From Nitrospiraceae bacterium (GTDB lineage Bacteria > Nitrospirota > UBA9217): 14,996 nt of DNA. The stretch lies in assembly GCA_003454665.1 (NCBI GenBank), contig DMKB01000087.1, positions 1-14,996 of the forward strand, read 5' to 3'. The notes below the pieces were generated by a model. That model ran no database searches. It was not told where the DNA came from and worked only from the letters and a program-made list of their open reading frames with translations. Positions 6,679 through 13,130 of this stretch are shown here, piece by piece (position 1 is the stretch's first letter; every line of letters starts with the position of its first letter). The position numbers were made by a program, and so were the translations under genes.

Positions 6679-8271
6679 TCAAGAATTGAGTATTTTCATC
6701 GCCTCATCACGATAGGAGTCCATGAGATAGGGTATCCCCGTGACCTTGGCGCACTCCTCGGTAAGGGACATAAGCTCGTTCCTGGTGATCGAATCGATGT
6801 TGAAGCACCGGGCCCCGGCCATGAGCTGCTGCAGCCCCACCTTGATCTTGTTCGAATAGCTGAAGATGCCGAGCGCGCCAAGGGGGATATTCTTGATCTC
6901 GCTGTTCCCAACCAGTTTCTTCACGTCCTCGTAGTTCACGAAGATCTCCTCGACGGTGCTGCCGAACTCGCTCACGGTCTTCGGCAGGTCGCCGTCCTTA
7001 ATCCAATGCTCGATATTCTTGCCGACCATGCCCGGGATCATCAATGCGCGGCCCATGCAGACGGCCTTCACGAAAGGCGCCCCCATGGCCAGCGACTTGA
7101 ACACGCCGTCCTCGCTGCTGAACCCGCCGGCAAAAGCGATGTCCGGAACGCGCTCTCCCTTGTCTGACAGCTTCTTCGCAAACTCATAGGCCGCGGCATG
7201 CAGGTAGAGGGACGGCATGCCCCACTCTTCCATCATGCGCCAGGGGCTCATGCCGGTGCCTCCCGGAGCCCCGTCGATGGTCAGCAGGTCGATCTTGGCC
7301 TTGGAGCTCCACTTGATGGCCATGGCAAGCTCGCGCAGTCCGTAGGCGCCGGTCTTGAGGGTGATCCGCTTGAATCCGAGCTTCCGCAGCCGGTCGACCT
7401 CAGCGTAGAACTCCTGCTCCCCGATGAACCCGAGGCGGCTGTGGCGCTCGAACTCCTTGATCGCCGTGTCCTTGAACGCCGCCTGCACGACGGAGTCGGA
7501 GGGGTCCGGCGTTACGATGTAACCCCGCTTCTGCAGCTCAAGGGCGCGCTCCAGAGAGTTCACCTTGATCTCCCCGCCGATGCACTTGGCCCCCTGACCC
7601 CACTTCAGTTCGATCGTTTCGAGCTTGTGCTTGTCGATGATGTACTCGGCGACGCCCAGGCGCGTGTCCTCTACGTTCATCTGCACCAGGATCTCGCCGA
7701 AGCCCTGATGATACTTCTTGTAGGTATCTATCCGGCGGTCCATATCCGGCGCCTTCTTGACCATCTTGCTGCTGTTCAATTCCAGTTCGGGATCGATGCC
7801 GCACACATTTTCACCGCAGACGATCGTGACTCCCGATATTGCCGCTCCCACGGCAAAATGTTCCCAGTTCTTCCGCGCGATTTCCGTGGACCCGAGAGCG
7901 CCGGTAAACATCGGTACGTTCATCTTTACCTTTTTGTCCCAACCATAGCTGGTCTCCGTATTCACATTCGGGAACCGCGCAGTGTCGGGGTCTCCTACCT
8001 GGCCCTTGGGAAGCCCCTTGGCCCCTAACGCATAACCATGAATATTGAGGTGTGAATAATCGACGGGGTAGTCCTTGTCGCCGCCGGCAGTTATGCTTCC
8101 GAAGGGTCCCGGATAGAGCAGCTCCCGGCCCCTGAACGTCGCCTTGAACACCTCACAATTCCCTCTGCATCCGTCGACGCAGCGGGTGCACAGTCCGCTC
8201 ATGGGCGACACGTCCCTCGATCGATTGCTTGTTCTCGTGGCATCATTCGCATTTGGCTGTTGCAGGTTCAT
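6679..8271 (-). CDS. FMN-binding glutamate-synthase-family protein, paralogue A
   Basis: This 530-aa protein is a close relative of the next gene; long blocks align by eye. C28, C31, C35 and C39 give the same N-terminal CxxCxxxCxxxC. Shared motifs are RGRELLYPGPFGSITAG (48-63), GALGSTEIARKNWEHFA (124-140), ELKWGQGAK (221-229), FERHSRLG (274-281), TIDGAPGGTGMSPWRMMEEW (331-350) and AFAGGFSSEDGVFKSLAMGA (379-398). The canonical 3Fe-4S cysteines of glutamate synthase are missing here as well. The ATG at 8271 has AAGGAG seven bases upstream. It is the first gene after the KaiC-XRE-cupin regulator (191-bp gap), so that regulator is a good candidate for control. A glutamine-independent or different amine-donor reaction is possible; substrate is unknown. 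Confidence 0.87.
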   Translation of the reverse strand: MNLQQPNANDATRTSNRSRDVSPMSGLCTRCVDGCRGNCEVFKATFRGRELLYPGPFGSITAGGDKDYPVDYSHLNIHGYALGAKGLPKGQVGDPDTARFPNVNTETSYGWDKKVKMNVPMFTGALGSTEIARKNWEHFAVGAAISGVTIVCGENVCGIDPELELNSSKMVKKAPDMDRRIDTYKKYHQGFGEILVQMNVEDTRLGVAEYIIDKHKLETIELKWGQGAKCIGGEIKVNSLERALELQKRGYIVTPDPSDSVVQAAFKDTAIKEFERHSRLGFIGEQEFYAEVDRLRKLGFKRITLKTGAYGLRELAMAIKWSSKAKIDLLTIDGAPGGTGMSPWRMMEEWGMPSLYLHAAAYEFAKKLSDKGERVPDIAFAGGFSSEDGVFKSLAMGAPFVKAVCMGRALMIPGMVGKNIEHWIKDGDLPKTVSEFGSTVEEIFVNYEDVKKLVGNSEIKNIPLGALGIFSYSNKIKVGLQQLMAGARCFNIDSITRNELMSLTEECAKVTGIPYLMDSYRDEAMKILNS

Positions 8272-8293
8272 AACTGTTCTCCTTTTGAATTTA

Positions 8294-8345
8294 TTTTTAC
8301 TGTTTGCCTTGAGCCTCCAGTCAACCGGGAGGATGATAGTTCCCG
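8294..8345 (-). promoter_or_regulatory. Possible promoter and inverted-repeat site upstream of paralogue A
   Basis: In the minus direction TTGACT (8324-8319) is followed after 19 bp by TAAAAA (8299-8294), a weak sigma70-like pair. Just upstream of the -35, CGGGA (8326-8330) and TCCCG (8341-8345) form a 5-bp inverted repeat with a 10-bp spacer. No sigma54 -24/-12 pair was visible. Confidence 0.3.
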
Positions 8346-8368
8346 CTGTTCACCAGAAGTCACATTAG

Positions 8369-8379
8369 CGTTACTAACG
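8369..8379. promoter_or_regulatory. 11-bp palindrome CGTTACTAACG, operator candidate
   Basis: CGTTA-C-TAACG is a perfect odd-length palindrome located about 100 bp upstream of paralogue A, between it and the regulator gene. Position fits an operator for a dimeric regulator, but no second copy was found. Confidence 0.35.
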
Positions 8380-8462
8380 TTTACACCGGCAAATTAAGCA
8401 TTACTTGATCCTGAAGGCAAAAAAAACTCCCTGTCCTCGCACGACCCCGTGAGAGAAAACAC

Positions 8463-9719
8463 TTACCAAATTACCAGTAATTCAGCTTCACCACCTCCTT
8501 CACTCTTCCATGCCGATGGGAACGATTCCGTAAAACAGAGAGCATCACCTGCCGCGATACGCTCTTCCCTGCCTTCCACGGTCACCACCAGCGTTCCTTC
8601 CATGACATAGATGAATTCATCACCCCGATGAGAGGAAAAATGGCCTTTGATATTCACGCCAGATGGAAGCACCACGAGCTGGGCCGCCAGTTTCCGGCCC
8701 GAGGCAATGCTGTATGTCCGCGCCTTTCCTTCCATCGACGGATCGGACGAAAGCACTGATGTTTTCCGATAGAGCCACGGAGTTGCAGCAGGCGCTCCGC
8801 TCTCGACGAACAGGCCGGGCTGCATATCCAGGGACCGGCAGATCTGAAAGAACGTGCTGAGCGACGGGCTCGTAAGGTTCGCCTCGATCTGGGACAGGGA
8901 ACTTGGCGTGATCCCCACCTTGTCGGCCAGATCCTTCTGGCTCATGCCGGCCCGTGTCCGTGCCTCCTTGATCTTGGCACCGATCTCCACAACCGGCTCT
9001 TTCCTGGCAGGGATAAGGGAAACATGATCATCCCGGACCTCGTAGGCATGGGACTTGAAAGCCTCCCGGTCCTGCCTCCCCTCCAGTTTGAGGGCCTTGA
9101 GATAGAGGCTGCTCTTTCTCCGCTGCAGGTCGAGCACGACCTGCGTAATGTGCCGCAGGTTCGCCTTGAACTTCGGGCTGTGCGCCTCCTTTTCGAGGAT
9201 CCAGTAGGCCACCGTATTGAGATCGTACAGCCGGGGACACATGTACGTAAAGAACCGGTGCGTTTCCCCTTCATCTCCCCACAGATCCTGCATGCCCGTG
9301 AGGCTGTCGAACACGTATCGGGCGCCCGGATGCAGGCTGTCTTCGATTTCGTTCAACCTCTGCGTGAAGCGCTTGATGTTCTTCGGGTCCGCTATCCTTA
9401 CGGTCTTGACGTCAGACTGTTTATCATAGAATCGCAGAAAAGTGTTGTCGTTCTTGCCCTTGCCGGACGTGAAGCAGTCGATGAAAATAAAATGGCCGGG
9501 AGCGATAATACCGGTCAACGCCGCCAAAACGCTCTGCGGCGACCTGTTGAAGCTCACATAGATCACCTTCTGCTCTTCTTTGAAGGACCGGCTGATAAAA
9601 TCCCGTATGAACGCTTCATAGGAAGCGCCTGCGTCCACCTCCCAGACGACATTGTCGCCGATATGGAGAGACCCGATGAGGCGGTCAAGCCCCTGCACAC
9701 CTGATGAAATTGTCTTCAT
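8463..9719 (-). CDS. Three-part regulator: degenerate KaiC-like domain, XRE helix-turn-helix, cupin
   Basis: The 418-aa protein opens like a KaiC/RAD55 ATPase (ISSGVQGLDRLIGSLHIGDNV, residues 4-23 region) and keeps a Walker B-like RYVFDSLTG (134-142). Where the P-loop GxxxxGK(T/S) should be (28-35) it reads VDAGASYE, without the lysine, so ATP use is doubtful. Residues 246-303 are an XRE helix-turn-helix (IKEARTRAGMSQKDLADKVGITPSSLSQIE). A cupin follows (about 347-415; H360, H364, E368, G375). XRE-cupin proteins usually bind a small ligand in the cupin and repress nearby genes. I chose the ATG at 9719 because it matches the KaiC-family start and because the farther TTG at 9818 coincides with a -35 box; there is no clear Shine-Dalgarno, which is a weakness. 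It lies directly upstream of the two FMN paralogues, its most likely targets. Confidence 0.85.
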   Translation of the reverse strand: MKTISSGVQGLDRLIGSLHIGDNVVWEVDAGASYEAFIRDFISRSFKEEQKVIYVSFNRSPQSVLAALTGIIAPGHFIFIDCFTSGKGKNDNTFLRFYDKQSDVKTVRIADPKNIKRFTQRLNEIEDSLHPGARYVFDSLTGMQDLWGDEGETHRFFTYMCPRLYDLNTVAYWILEKEAHSPKFKANLRHITQVVLDLQRRKSSLYLKALKLEGRQDREAFKSHAYEVRDDHVSLIPARKEPVVEIGAKIKEARTRAGMSQKDLADKVGITPSSLSQIEANLTSPSLSTFFQICRSLDMQPGLFVESGAPAATPWLYRKTSVLSSDPSMEGKARTYSIASGRKLAAQLVVLPSGVNIKGHFSSHRGDEFIYVMEGTLVVTVEGREERIAAGDALCFTESFPSAWKSEGGGEAELLVIW

Positions 9720-9729
9720 AGAAAAAGGT

Positions 9730-9745
9730 CGGCCAACGTTGGCCG
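9730..9745. promoter_or_regulatory. Operator candidate 2: perfect 16-bp palindrome
   Basis: CGGCCAACGTTGGCCG is a perfect palindrome 10 bp upstream of the regulator's ATG. It has the same CGGC-N8-GCCG layout as the site at 9764-9779, with centres 34 bp apart. Position inside the leader suggests autoregulation. Confidence 0.5.
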
Positions 9746-9761
9746 TGTAGCTGCCCGGATG

Positions 9762-9781
9762 CTCGGCATAGCATTGCCGAG
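9762..9781. promoter_or_regulatory. Operator candidate 1: 7-bp arms around the transcription start
   Basis: CTCGGCA (9762-9768) and TGCCGAG (9775-9781) form an inverted repeat at about +1 of the predicted transcript. Its core, 9764-9779, is CGGC-N8-GCCG like the second site. Confidence 0.5.
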
Positions 9782-9788
9782 TGTCGAT

Positions 9789-9818
9789 AGGATACAGCGA
9801 GGGGGGTGCCGCCGTCAA
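9789..9818 (-). promoter_or_regulatory. Sigma70-like promoter of the KaiC-XRE-cupin gene
   Basis: In the minus direction TTGACG (9818-9813) is followed after 18 bp by TATCCT (9794-9789). Transcription would start near 9782, giving a leader of about 60 nt that contains both palindromes. Confidence 0.5.
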
Positions 9819-9961
9819 GCCGAAAATGAGGTTTTGTCAAGCCAATATTTTTTGAATCATCTGAACAAATGCAGGGAGATCGGGCACGGATTTACCCCGT
9901 AAGAGATGAAAAGATCTTGAGGGGAAATGGAGAAATTGGAGAAAAGGGGAACATTCCAGTG

Positions 9962-10022
9962 GACACGGATAAGAAGAATTGCATTGGCCGCAGATTTTCG
10001 CGGAAAAGGCGGATTAAGCATT
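9962..10022. repeat. Family C repeat, inverted copy
   Basis: 9983-10022 is the reverse complement of 1-40 with one mismatch. It is preceded by GACACGGATAAG, the reverse of the ATCCGTGTCC words in the composite block near 3001 and 3272. The rest of the 9819-9961 gap shows no gene and nothing I can name. Confidence 0.8.
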
Positions 10023-10035
10023 AAAATAAATTAGC

Positions 10036-10186
10036 GGTTCTTCTGTAAATCCTGTCCAATAAAGTAGGTTGATTTTAGAAAAAGATCAGCGTCGCCTCAG
10101 GGCGCCTACTGTTGGTCATCTGCGGAAATCTGCGGCCATAAGAAAAGAAGTCGATTTCCGATTTTTCTGCGTCCTCTGTGGTTCCC
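10036..10186. repeat. Mixed repeat remnants downstream of the ribonucleotide reductase gene
   Basis: Contains TAAATCCTGTCC (family B remnant), the words GCGTCGCCT (10089-10097) and TTGGTCATC (10112-10120) around a GC-rich centre, TGCGGAAATCTGCGGCC (family C) and TCTGCGTCCTCTGTGGTT at about 10166-10183 (family A). The last copy ends four bases before the stop codon of the reductase gene. Confidence 0.65.
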
Positions 10187-11932
10187 TCAGCAGTACAGCG
10201 GGTCAGCGCAGGTCAGCACCTGCGCGCTCTTGCTCCCGCTCCTGAATATGGTGATCCCCTTCACCCCTTCGCGGTAGGCGAGCAGGTAGGCCTGGCGCAC
10301 GTCCTCGAGGGTCGCCTGGGCCGGAAAGTTGATGGTCTTGGACACGGCATTGTCCGTATGGCGCTGGAAGGCGGCCTGCATACGCACGTGCCACTCCGGC
10401 GCGATGTCGAAGGCCGTGACGAAGAGGCGTTTTGCCTTATCAGGGACATCAGGCATGTTCCGGATTGACTCGCCGGCCGTGACGCGCATCAGCAGCGTCT
10501 CGTCATAGAACCCCTGTTGCTTCGCCGTCTCGAGGAAGTAATCGTACACCTCGGGCAGTTCCACGTCTCCCAGGATGTGGCGTTTGTAGGACAGCGCAAA
10601 GAGCGGCTCGATGCCGCTGGAGCAGCCGGCAATGATCGAAAGGGTGCCTGTCGGAGCCACCGTCGTGACTGTCGCGTTCCTGAGCCTCGGACCGCCAATC
10701 CGGTCGTAGGTGCTGCCTCTGAAGTTCGGGAACAGGCCGCGCTCTTCACCAAGCTTTTTCGAGGCCTCCCTGCCCTTCTCCCTGATGAACTGCATGACTT
10801 CCCCGCCGATCCGGAGCGCCTCGTCTGCATCATAGGGGATGCCCAGCCGGATCAGCAGGTCGGCGAAGCCCATGACGCCCAGGCCGATCTTGCGATTGCC
10901 CTTGGCCAGCCGGTCCGTCTCGTCCAACGGGTAACGGCTCATGTCGATGACATTGTCGAGGAAATGGACGCCCGTCCTTACCGCTCGTTCGAGGTGCTCC
11001 CAGTCGATTGCATAAGCGTTGTTCCCCTTCCTGAGCATGCGTTCGAGGTTGATGGAGCCGAGGTTGCAGGGCTCATAGGGCAGGAGCGGCTGCTCGCCGC
11101 AGGGGTTGGTGCTCTCCATCTCGCCGAGATGGGGCGTCGGGTTGTCGTGGTTGATGCGGTCCAGAAAGACCACGCCGGGATCGCCGGTCTTCCAGGCCAT
11201 CTCGACGATTGCGTGGAAAACCTCCCGGGCCTTCACGACCCTCGCGACCTTCATGGTATGGGGATTCACGAGGGACAATTCACCGTCTTTTTTCACGGCC
11301 TCCATGAACTGTTCGGTGACGGCAACGGAGATGTTGAAGTTCGCAAACTCCTTGTCCCGGGACTTGCACGCAATGAATTCGAGGATATCGGGATGGTCCA
11401 CGCGCAGGATGCCCATGTTCGCGCCGCGTCGCGTGCCGCCCTGCTTGATCACCTCCGTGGCCATGTTGAAGACCCGCATGAAGGACACGGGCCCGCTGGC
11501 AGCGCCGCTCGTGGTGCGCACCTGGTCATCCCGGGGCCGGAGCTTGCTGAAGGAGAACCCGGTGCCCCCGCCGCTCTGGTGGATGAGGGCCGTGCTCTTC
11601 ACAGCGTCGAAGATGGACTCGAGGGAGTCCTCGACAGGCAGGACGAAGCAAGCCGCGAGCTGCTGGAGCGCCCTGCCCGCGTTCATGAGCGTCGGGGAAT
11701 TGGGAAGAAACTCCAGGGAAGAGATAACGCGGAAGAATTCCTCTTCCGTCCTGCGCGGGTCCGCGCTGCCGTCGTACAGAAGGTCTGCCTGGGCAACGTT
11801 GTTCGCCACGCGGCGGAACATCTCACCGGGGGATTCGATTACCCTCCCCTGTTCGTCCTTCTTGAGGTACCTTCTGGAGAGCACGGCAAGGGCGTTCGAG
11901 GTCAGATGAATATCGGGAGTTTTCACGGACAT
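10187..11932 (-). CDS. nrdJ: Adenosylcobalamin-dependent (class II) ribonucleotide reductase
   Basis: This 581-aa enzyme reduces ribonucleotides to deoxyribonucleotides using a thiyl radical generated from coenzyme B12, so it works without oxygen. C278 in STNPCGEQ is the predicted thiyl cysteine, with N276 and E280 around it; C95 (AACFVLP) and C289 (EPCNLGSINL) are the redox pair. PNSPTLMNAG, QSGGGTGFSFSKLRP, KQGGTRRGANMG and the phosphate-binding VAPTGTLSIIAGCSSGIEP are family hallmarks. GAGG at 11939-11942 lies six bases before the ATG at 11932, so I prefer it over the ATG at 11944. The tail is short: it ends TCADPLYC (a CX5C pair) rather than the longer cysteine-rich zinc-ribbon tail found in many NrdJ proteins. 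A dispersed repeat begins four bases after the stop. No cobalamin riboswitch is visible upstream. Confidence 0.93.
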   Translation of the reverse strand: MSVKTPDIHLTSNALAVLSRRYLKKDEQGRVIESPGEMFRRVANNVAQADLLYDGSADPRRTEEEFFRVISSLEFLPNSPTLMNAGRALQQLAACFVLPVEDSLESIFDAVKSTALIHQSGGGTGFSFSKLRPRDDQVRTTSGAASGPVSFMRVFNMATEVIKQGGTRRGANMGILRVDHPDILEFIACKSRDKEFANFNISVAVTEQFMEAVKKDGELSLVNPHTMKVARVVKAREVFHAIVEMAWKTGDPGVVFLDRINHDNPTPHLGEMESTNPCGEQPLLPYEPCNLGSINLERMLRKGNNAYAIDWEHLERAVRTGVHFLDNVIDMSRYPLDETDRLAKGNRKIGLGVMGFADLLIRLGIPYDADEALRIGGEVMQFIREKGREASKKLGEERGLFPNFRGSTYDRIGGPRLRNATVTTVAPTGTLSIIAGCSSGIEPLFALSYKRHILGDVELPEVYDYFLETAKQQGFYDETLLMRVTAGESIRNMPDVPDKAKRLFVTAFDIAPEWHVRMQAAFQRHTDNAVSKTINFPAQATLEDVRQAYLLAYREGVKGITIFRSGSKSAQVLTCADPLYC

Positions 11933-11956
11933 GATTCGCCTCATAGGTATATCTTA

Positions 11957-11965
11957 ATTGTACCA
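11957..11965 (-). promoter_or_regulatory. Extended -10 promoter candidate for nrdJ
   Basis: In the minus direction TGGTACAAT (11965-11957) is an extended -10 (TGn plus TACAAT). No good -35 is visible. The predicted leader is short, about 18 nt, and the repeat array begins some 25 bp farther upstream. Confidence 0.45.
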
Positions 11966-11990
11966 CTGGAATGGACGCTGCGATAGGGAG

Positions 11991-12639
11991 GACAGGATGA
12001 ATGCCGACTTTCTTGATGAAATACGAACTGCGAAAAGAAATATACCTTTAGACAGGATTAACAGGATTTACAGGATGAATTTTTACCCCCTGACGTATAT
12101 TAAAAGACCTTTCAAAGCCTGAGACAGTATCAGCAGATTATAAATAAAGGAGCTAAGATCTTTATCCATCTTTTATCCAGTCCATCCCGTCTAAAGAGCT
12201 TTTCAGTATTTAAGACAGGATTTACAGGATAGGTTCTTTCATTTCAAGCCCCATCTTCAGTACAAAAAAGGGGTTACGTACTGAGACAAGACCGACAGAA
12301 TTTTCAGGACTAAGATCTTCATTCGTCTTTCATCCTGATCATCCTGTCTAAAAAAGGCTTTTCAGCACTTAAGACAAGATTTACATTTTCTAAGATCTTC
12401 ATCCGGCTGTTATCCTGCCTGTGGCCTGTGGCTATCCATCCTGTCTAAAAAGCTTTTCTGCACTTAAGACAAGATTTACATTTTCTAAGATCTTCATCCG
12501 GCTGTTATCCTGCCTGTGGCCTGTGGCTATCCATCCTGTCTAAAAAAGGCTTTTCAGCACTTAAGACAAGATTTACATTTTCTAAGATCTTCATCCGGCT
12601 GTTATCCTGTCCATCCTGTCTAAAAAGCTTTCCTGCACC
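11991..12639. repeat. Array of palindromic, 9-nt-phased repeats (family B) with a recent tandem duplication
   Basis: 12050-12076 holds three in-phase 9-mers, AGACAGGAT, TAACAGGAT and TTACAGGAT. Most units have such a left arm, a middle with CTAAGATCTTCATCCG, and a right arm of inverted sequence (ATCCTGTC, CATCCTGTC). Left arms start near 12050, 12211, 12282, 12369, 12464 and 12561. From CACTTAAG at 12366, 12461 and 12558 the period is 95 then 97 bp; the first two of these units are nearly identical and both carry a doubled GCCTGTG. No open frame or known RNA gene was found in this stretch. Confidence 0.85.
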
Positions 12640-12711
12640 TGAAAAGGCCAGATGTATGCAGAGGGTGTATTGCGGGGAATATTAAGGAGGCACTGCATCG
12701 AGGGGGCGTCT

Positions 12712-13035
12712 TCAATCACACGTCTCGCCGAACTCGTAATCCTTTACCGGAACAAAGCCCTTGCCGTTCTTCGCCCGCTCGAAGGCGGTATAGGGAGGAG
12801 ACGACAGCAGGGGGATGATCGAAGGGTCGATATCGGCTATCGTCTTGGGATCATAGAGGTCGAAGTTGTCCGGGTCGTCGGCATAATCCTGGTCTTCCTC
12901 GCCGCTGAATATCCGCCAGCCGCTGTCCTCGTCATGGTCCGGCTCTTCGCGATACAGGTACCCGACTTTTTTTCTCCTCTTCGCGACCAGGTCGCTGGCC
13001 ATGACGAAACCGATGTTCAGAAAGATATCGCCCAT
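12712..13035 (-). CDS. DUF2185 / Imm33-like small protein
   Basis: The 107-aa acidic protein matches my memory of the DUF2185 (Imm33-like) family: VMASDLVAKRRKKVGYLYREE, DSGWRIFSGEEDQDYADDPDN, YDPKTIADIDPSIIPLLSSP and TAFER in that order. Family members act as immunity proteins next to polymorphic toxins in some genomes, while others stand alone with unknown role. The ATG at 13035 has GGAGGT at 13042-13047, six bases upstream; a longer frame from 13098 lacks family similarity. No toxin-like gene is nearby. The gene sits between the secreted amidohydrolase-like gene and the repeat array and has its own predicted promoter. No signal peptide or membrane segment is seen, so it is probably cytoplasmic. 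Confidence 0.75.
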   Translation of the reverse strand: MGDIFLNIGFVMASDLVAKRRKKVGYLYREEPDHDEDSGWRIFSGEEDQDYADDPDNFDLYDPKTIADIDPSIIPLLSSPPYTAFERAKNGKGFVPVKDYEFGETCD

Positions 13036-13041
13036 GTATGC

Positions 13042-13047
13042 ACCTCC
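13042..13047 (-). promoter_or_regulatory. Ribosome binding site of the DUF2185 gene
   Basis: GGAGGT with a six-base spacer to the ATG at 13035, which decides this start over the upstream in-frame one at 13098. Confidence 0.7.
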
Positions 13048-13102
13048 CCGCCAGCAGCAGAAGGTACGCTCTGCTGAGCGGACGCATACAGTTCTCATTG
13101 AA

Positions 13103-13111
13103 AGTATATCA
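13103..13111 (-). promoter_or_regulatory. Extended -10 promoter candidate for the DUF2185 gene
   Basis: In the minus direction TGATATACT (13111-13103) is TGn followed by TATACT. The -35 region has no good match. It lies 20 bp past the stop of the upstream gene, so the DUF2185 gene may be transcribed on its own. A small hairpin, CGCTC/GAGCG at 13067-13080, lies in its leader. Confidence 0.45.
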
Positions 13112-13130
13112 TAACGGGTGCATTCCGCTC

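Noticed and set aside
8272..8462. Sigma54 promoter or archaeal NrpR operator (GGAA-N6-TTCC) upstream of the FMN paralogues
   Set aside because: Reading both strands by eye gave no -24/-12 pair and no exact operator match in this gap; a proper matrix scan could still find weak ones.
8420..8462. Terminator after the KaiC-XRE-cupin gene
   Set aside because: A T-run (eight T on the minus strand) is present, but the only stem (CACG/CGTG with flanks) is separated from it by about 10 nt, so I do not call it.
9720..9818. Longer regulator start at the TTG codon 9818
   Set aside because: The extra 33 residues have no KaiC-family similarity and cover a -35/-10 pair and two palindromes.
11933..12049. 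Cobalamin riboswitch or NrdR box upstream of nrdJ
   Set aside because: The leader is very short and bordered by repeats; no B12-box-like or NrdR-box-like sequence was seen.
12366..12639. CRISPR-like array from the 95-97 bp periodicity
   Set aside because: The whole unit repeats, with no constant repeat plus variable spacers, and no cas genes are near; it is a tandem duplication of a palindromic repeat.
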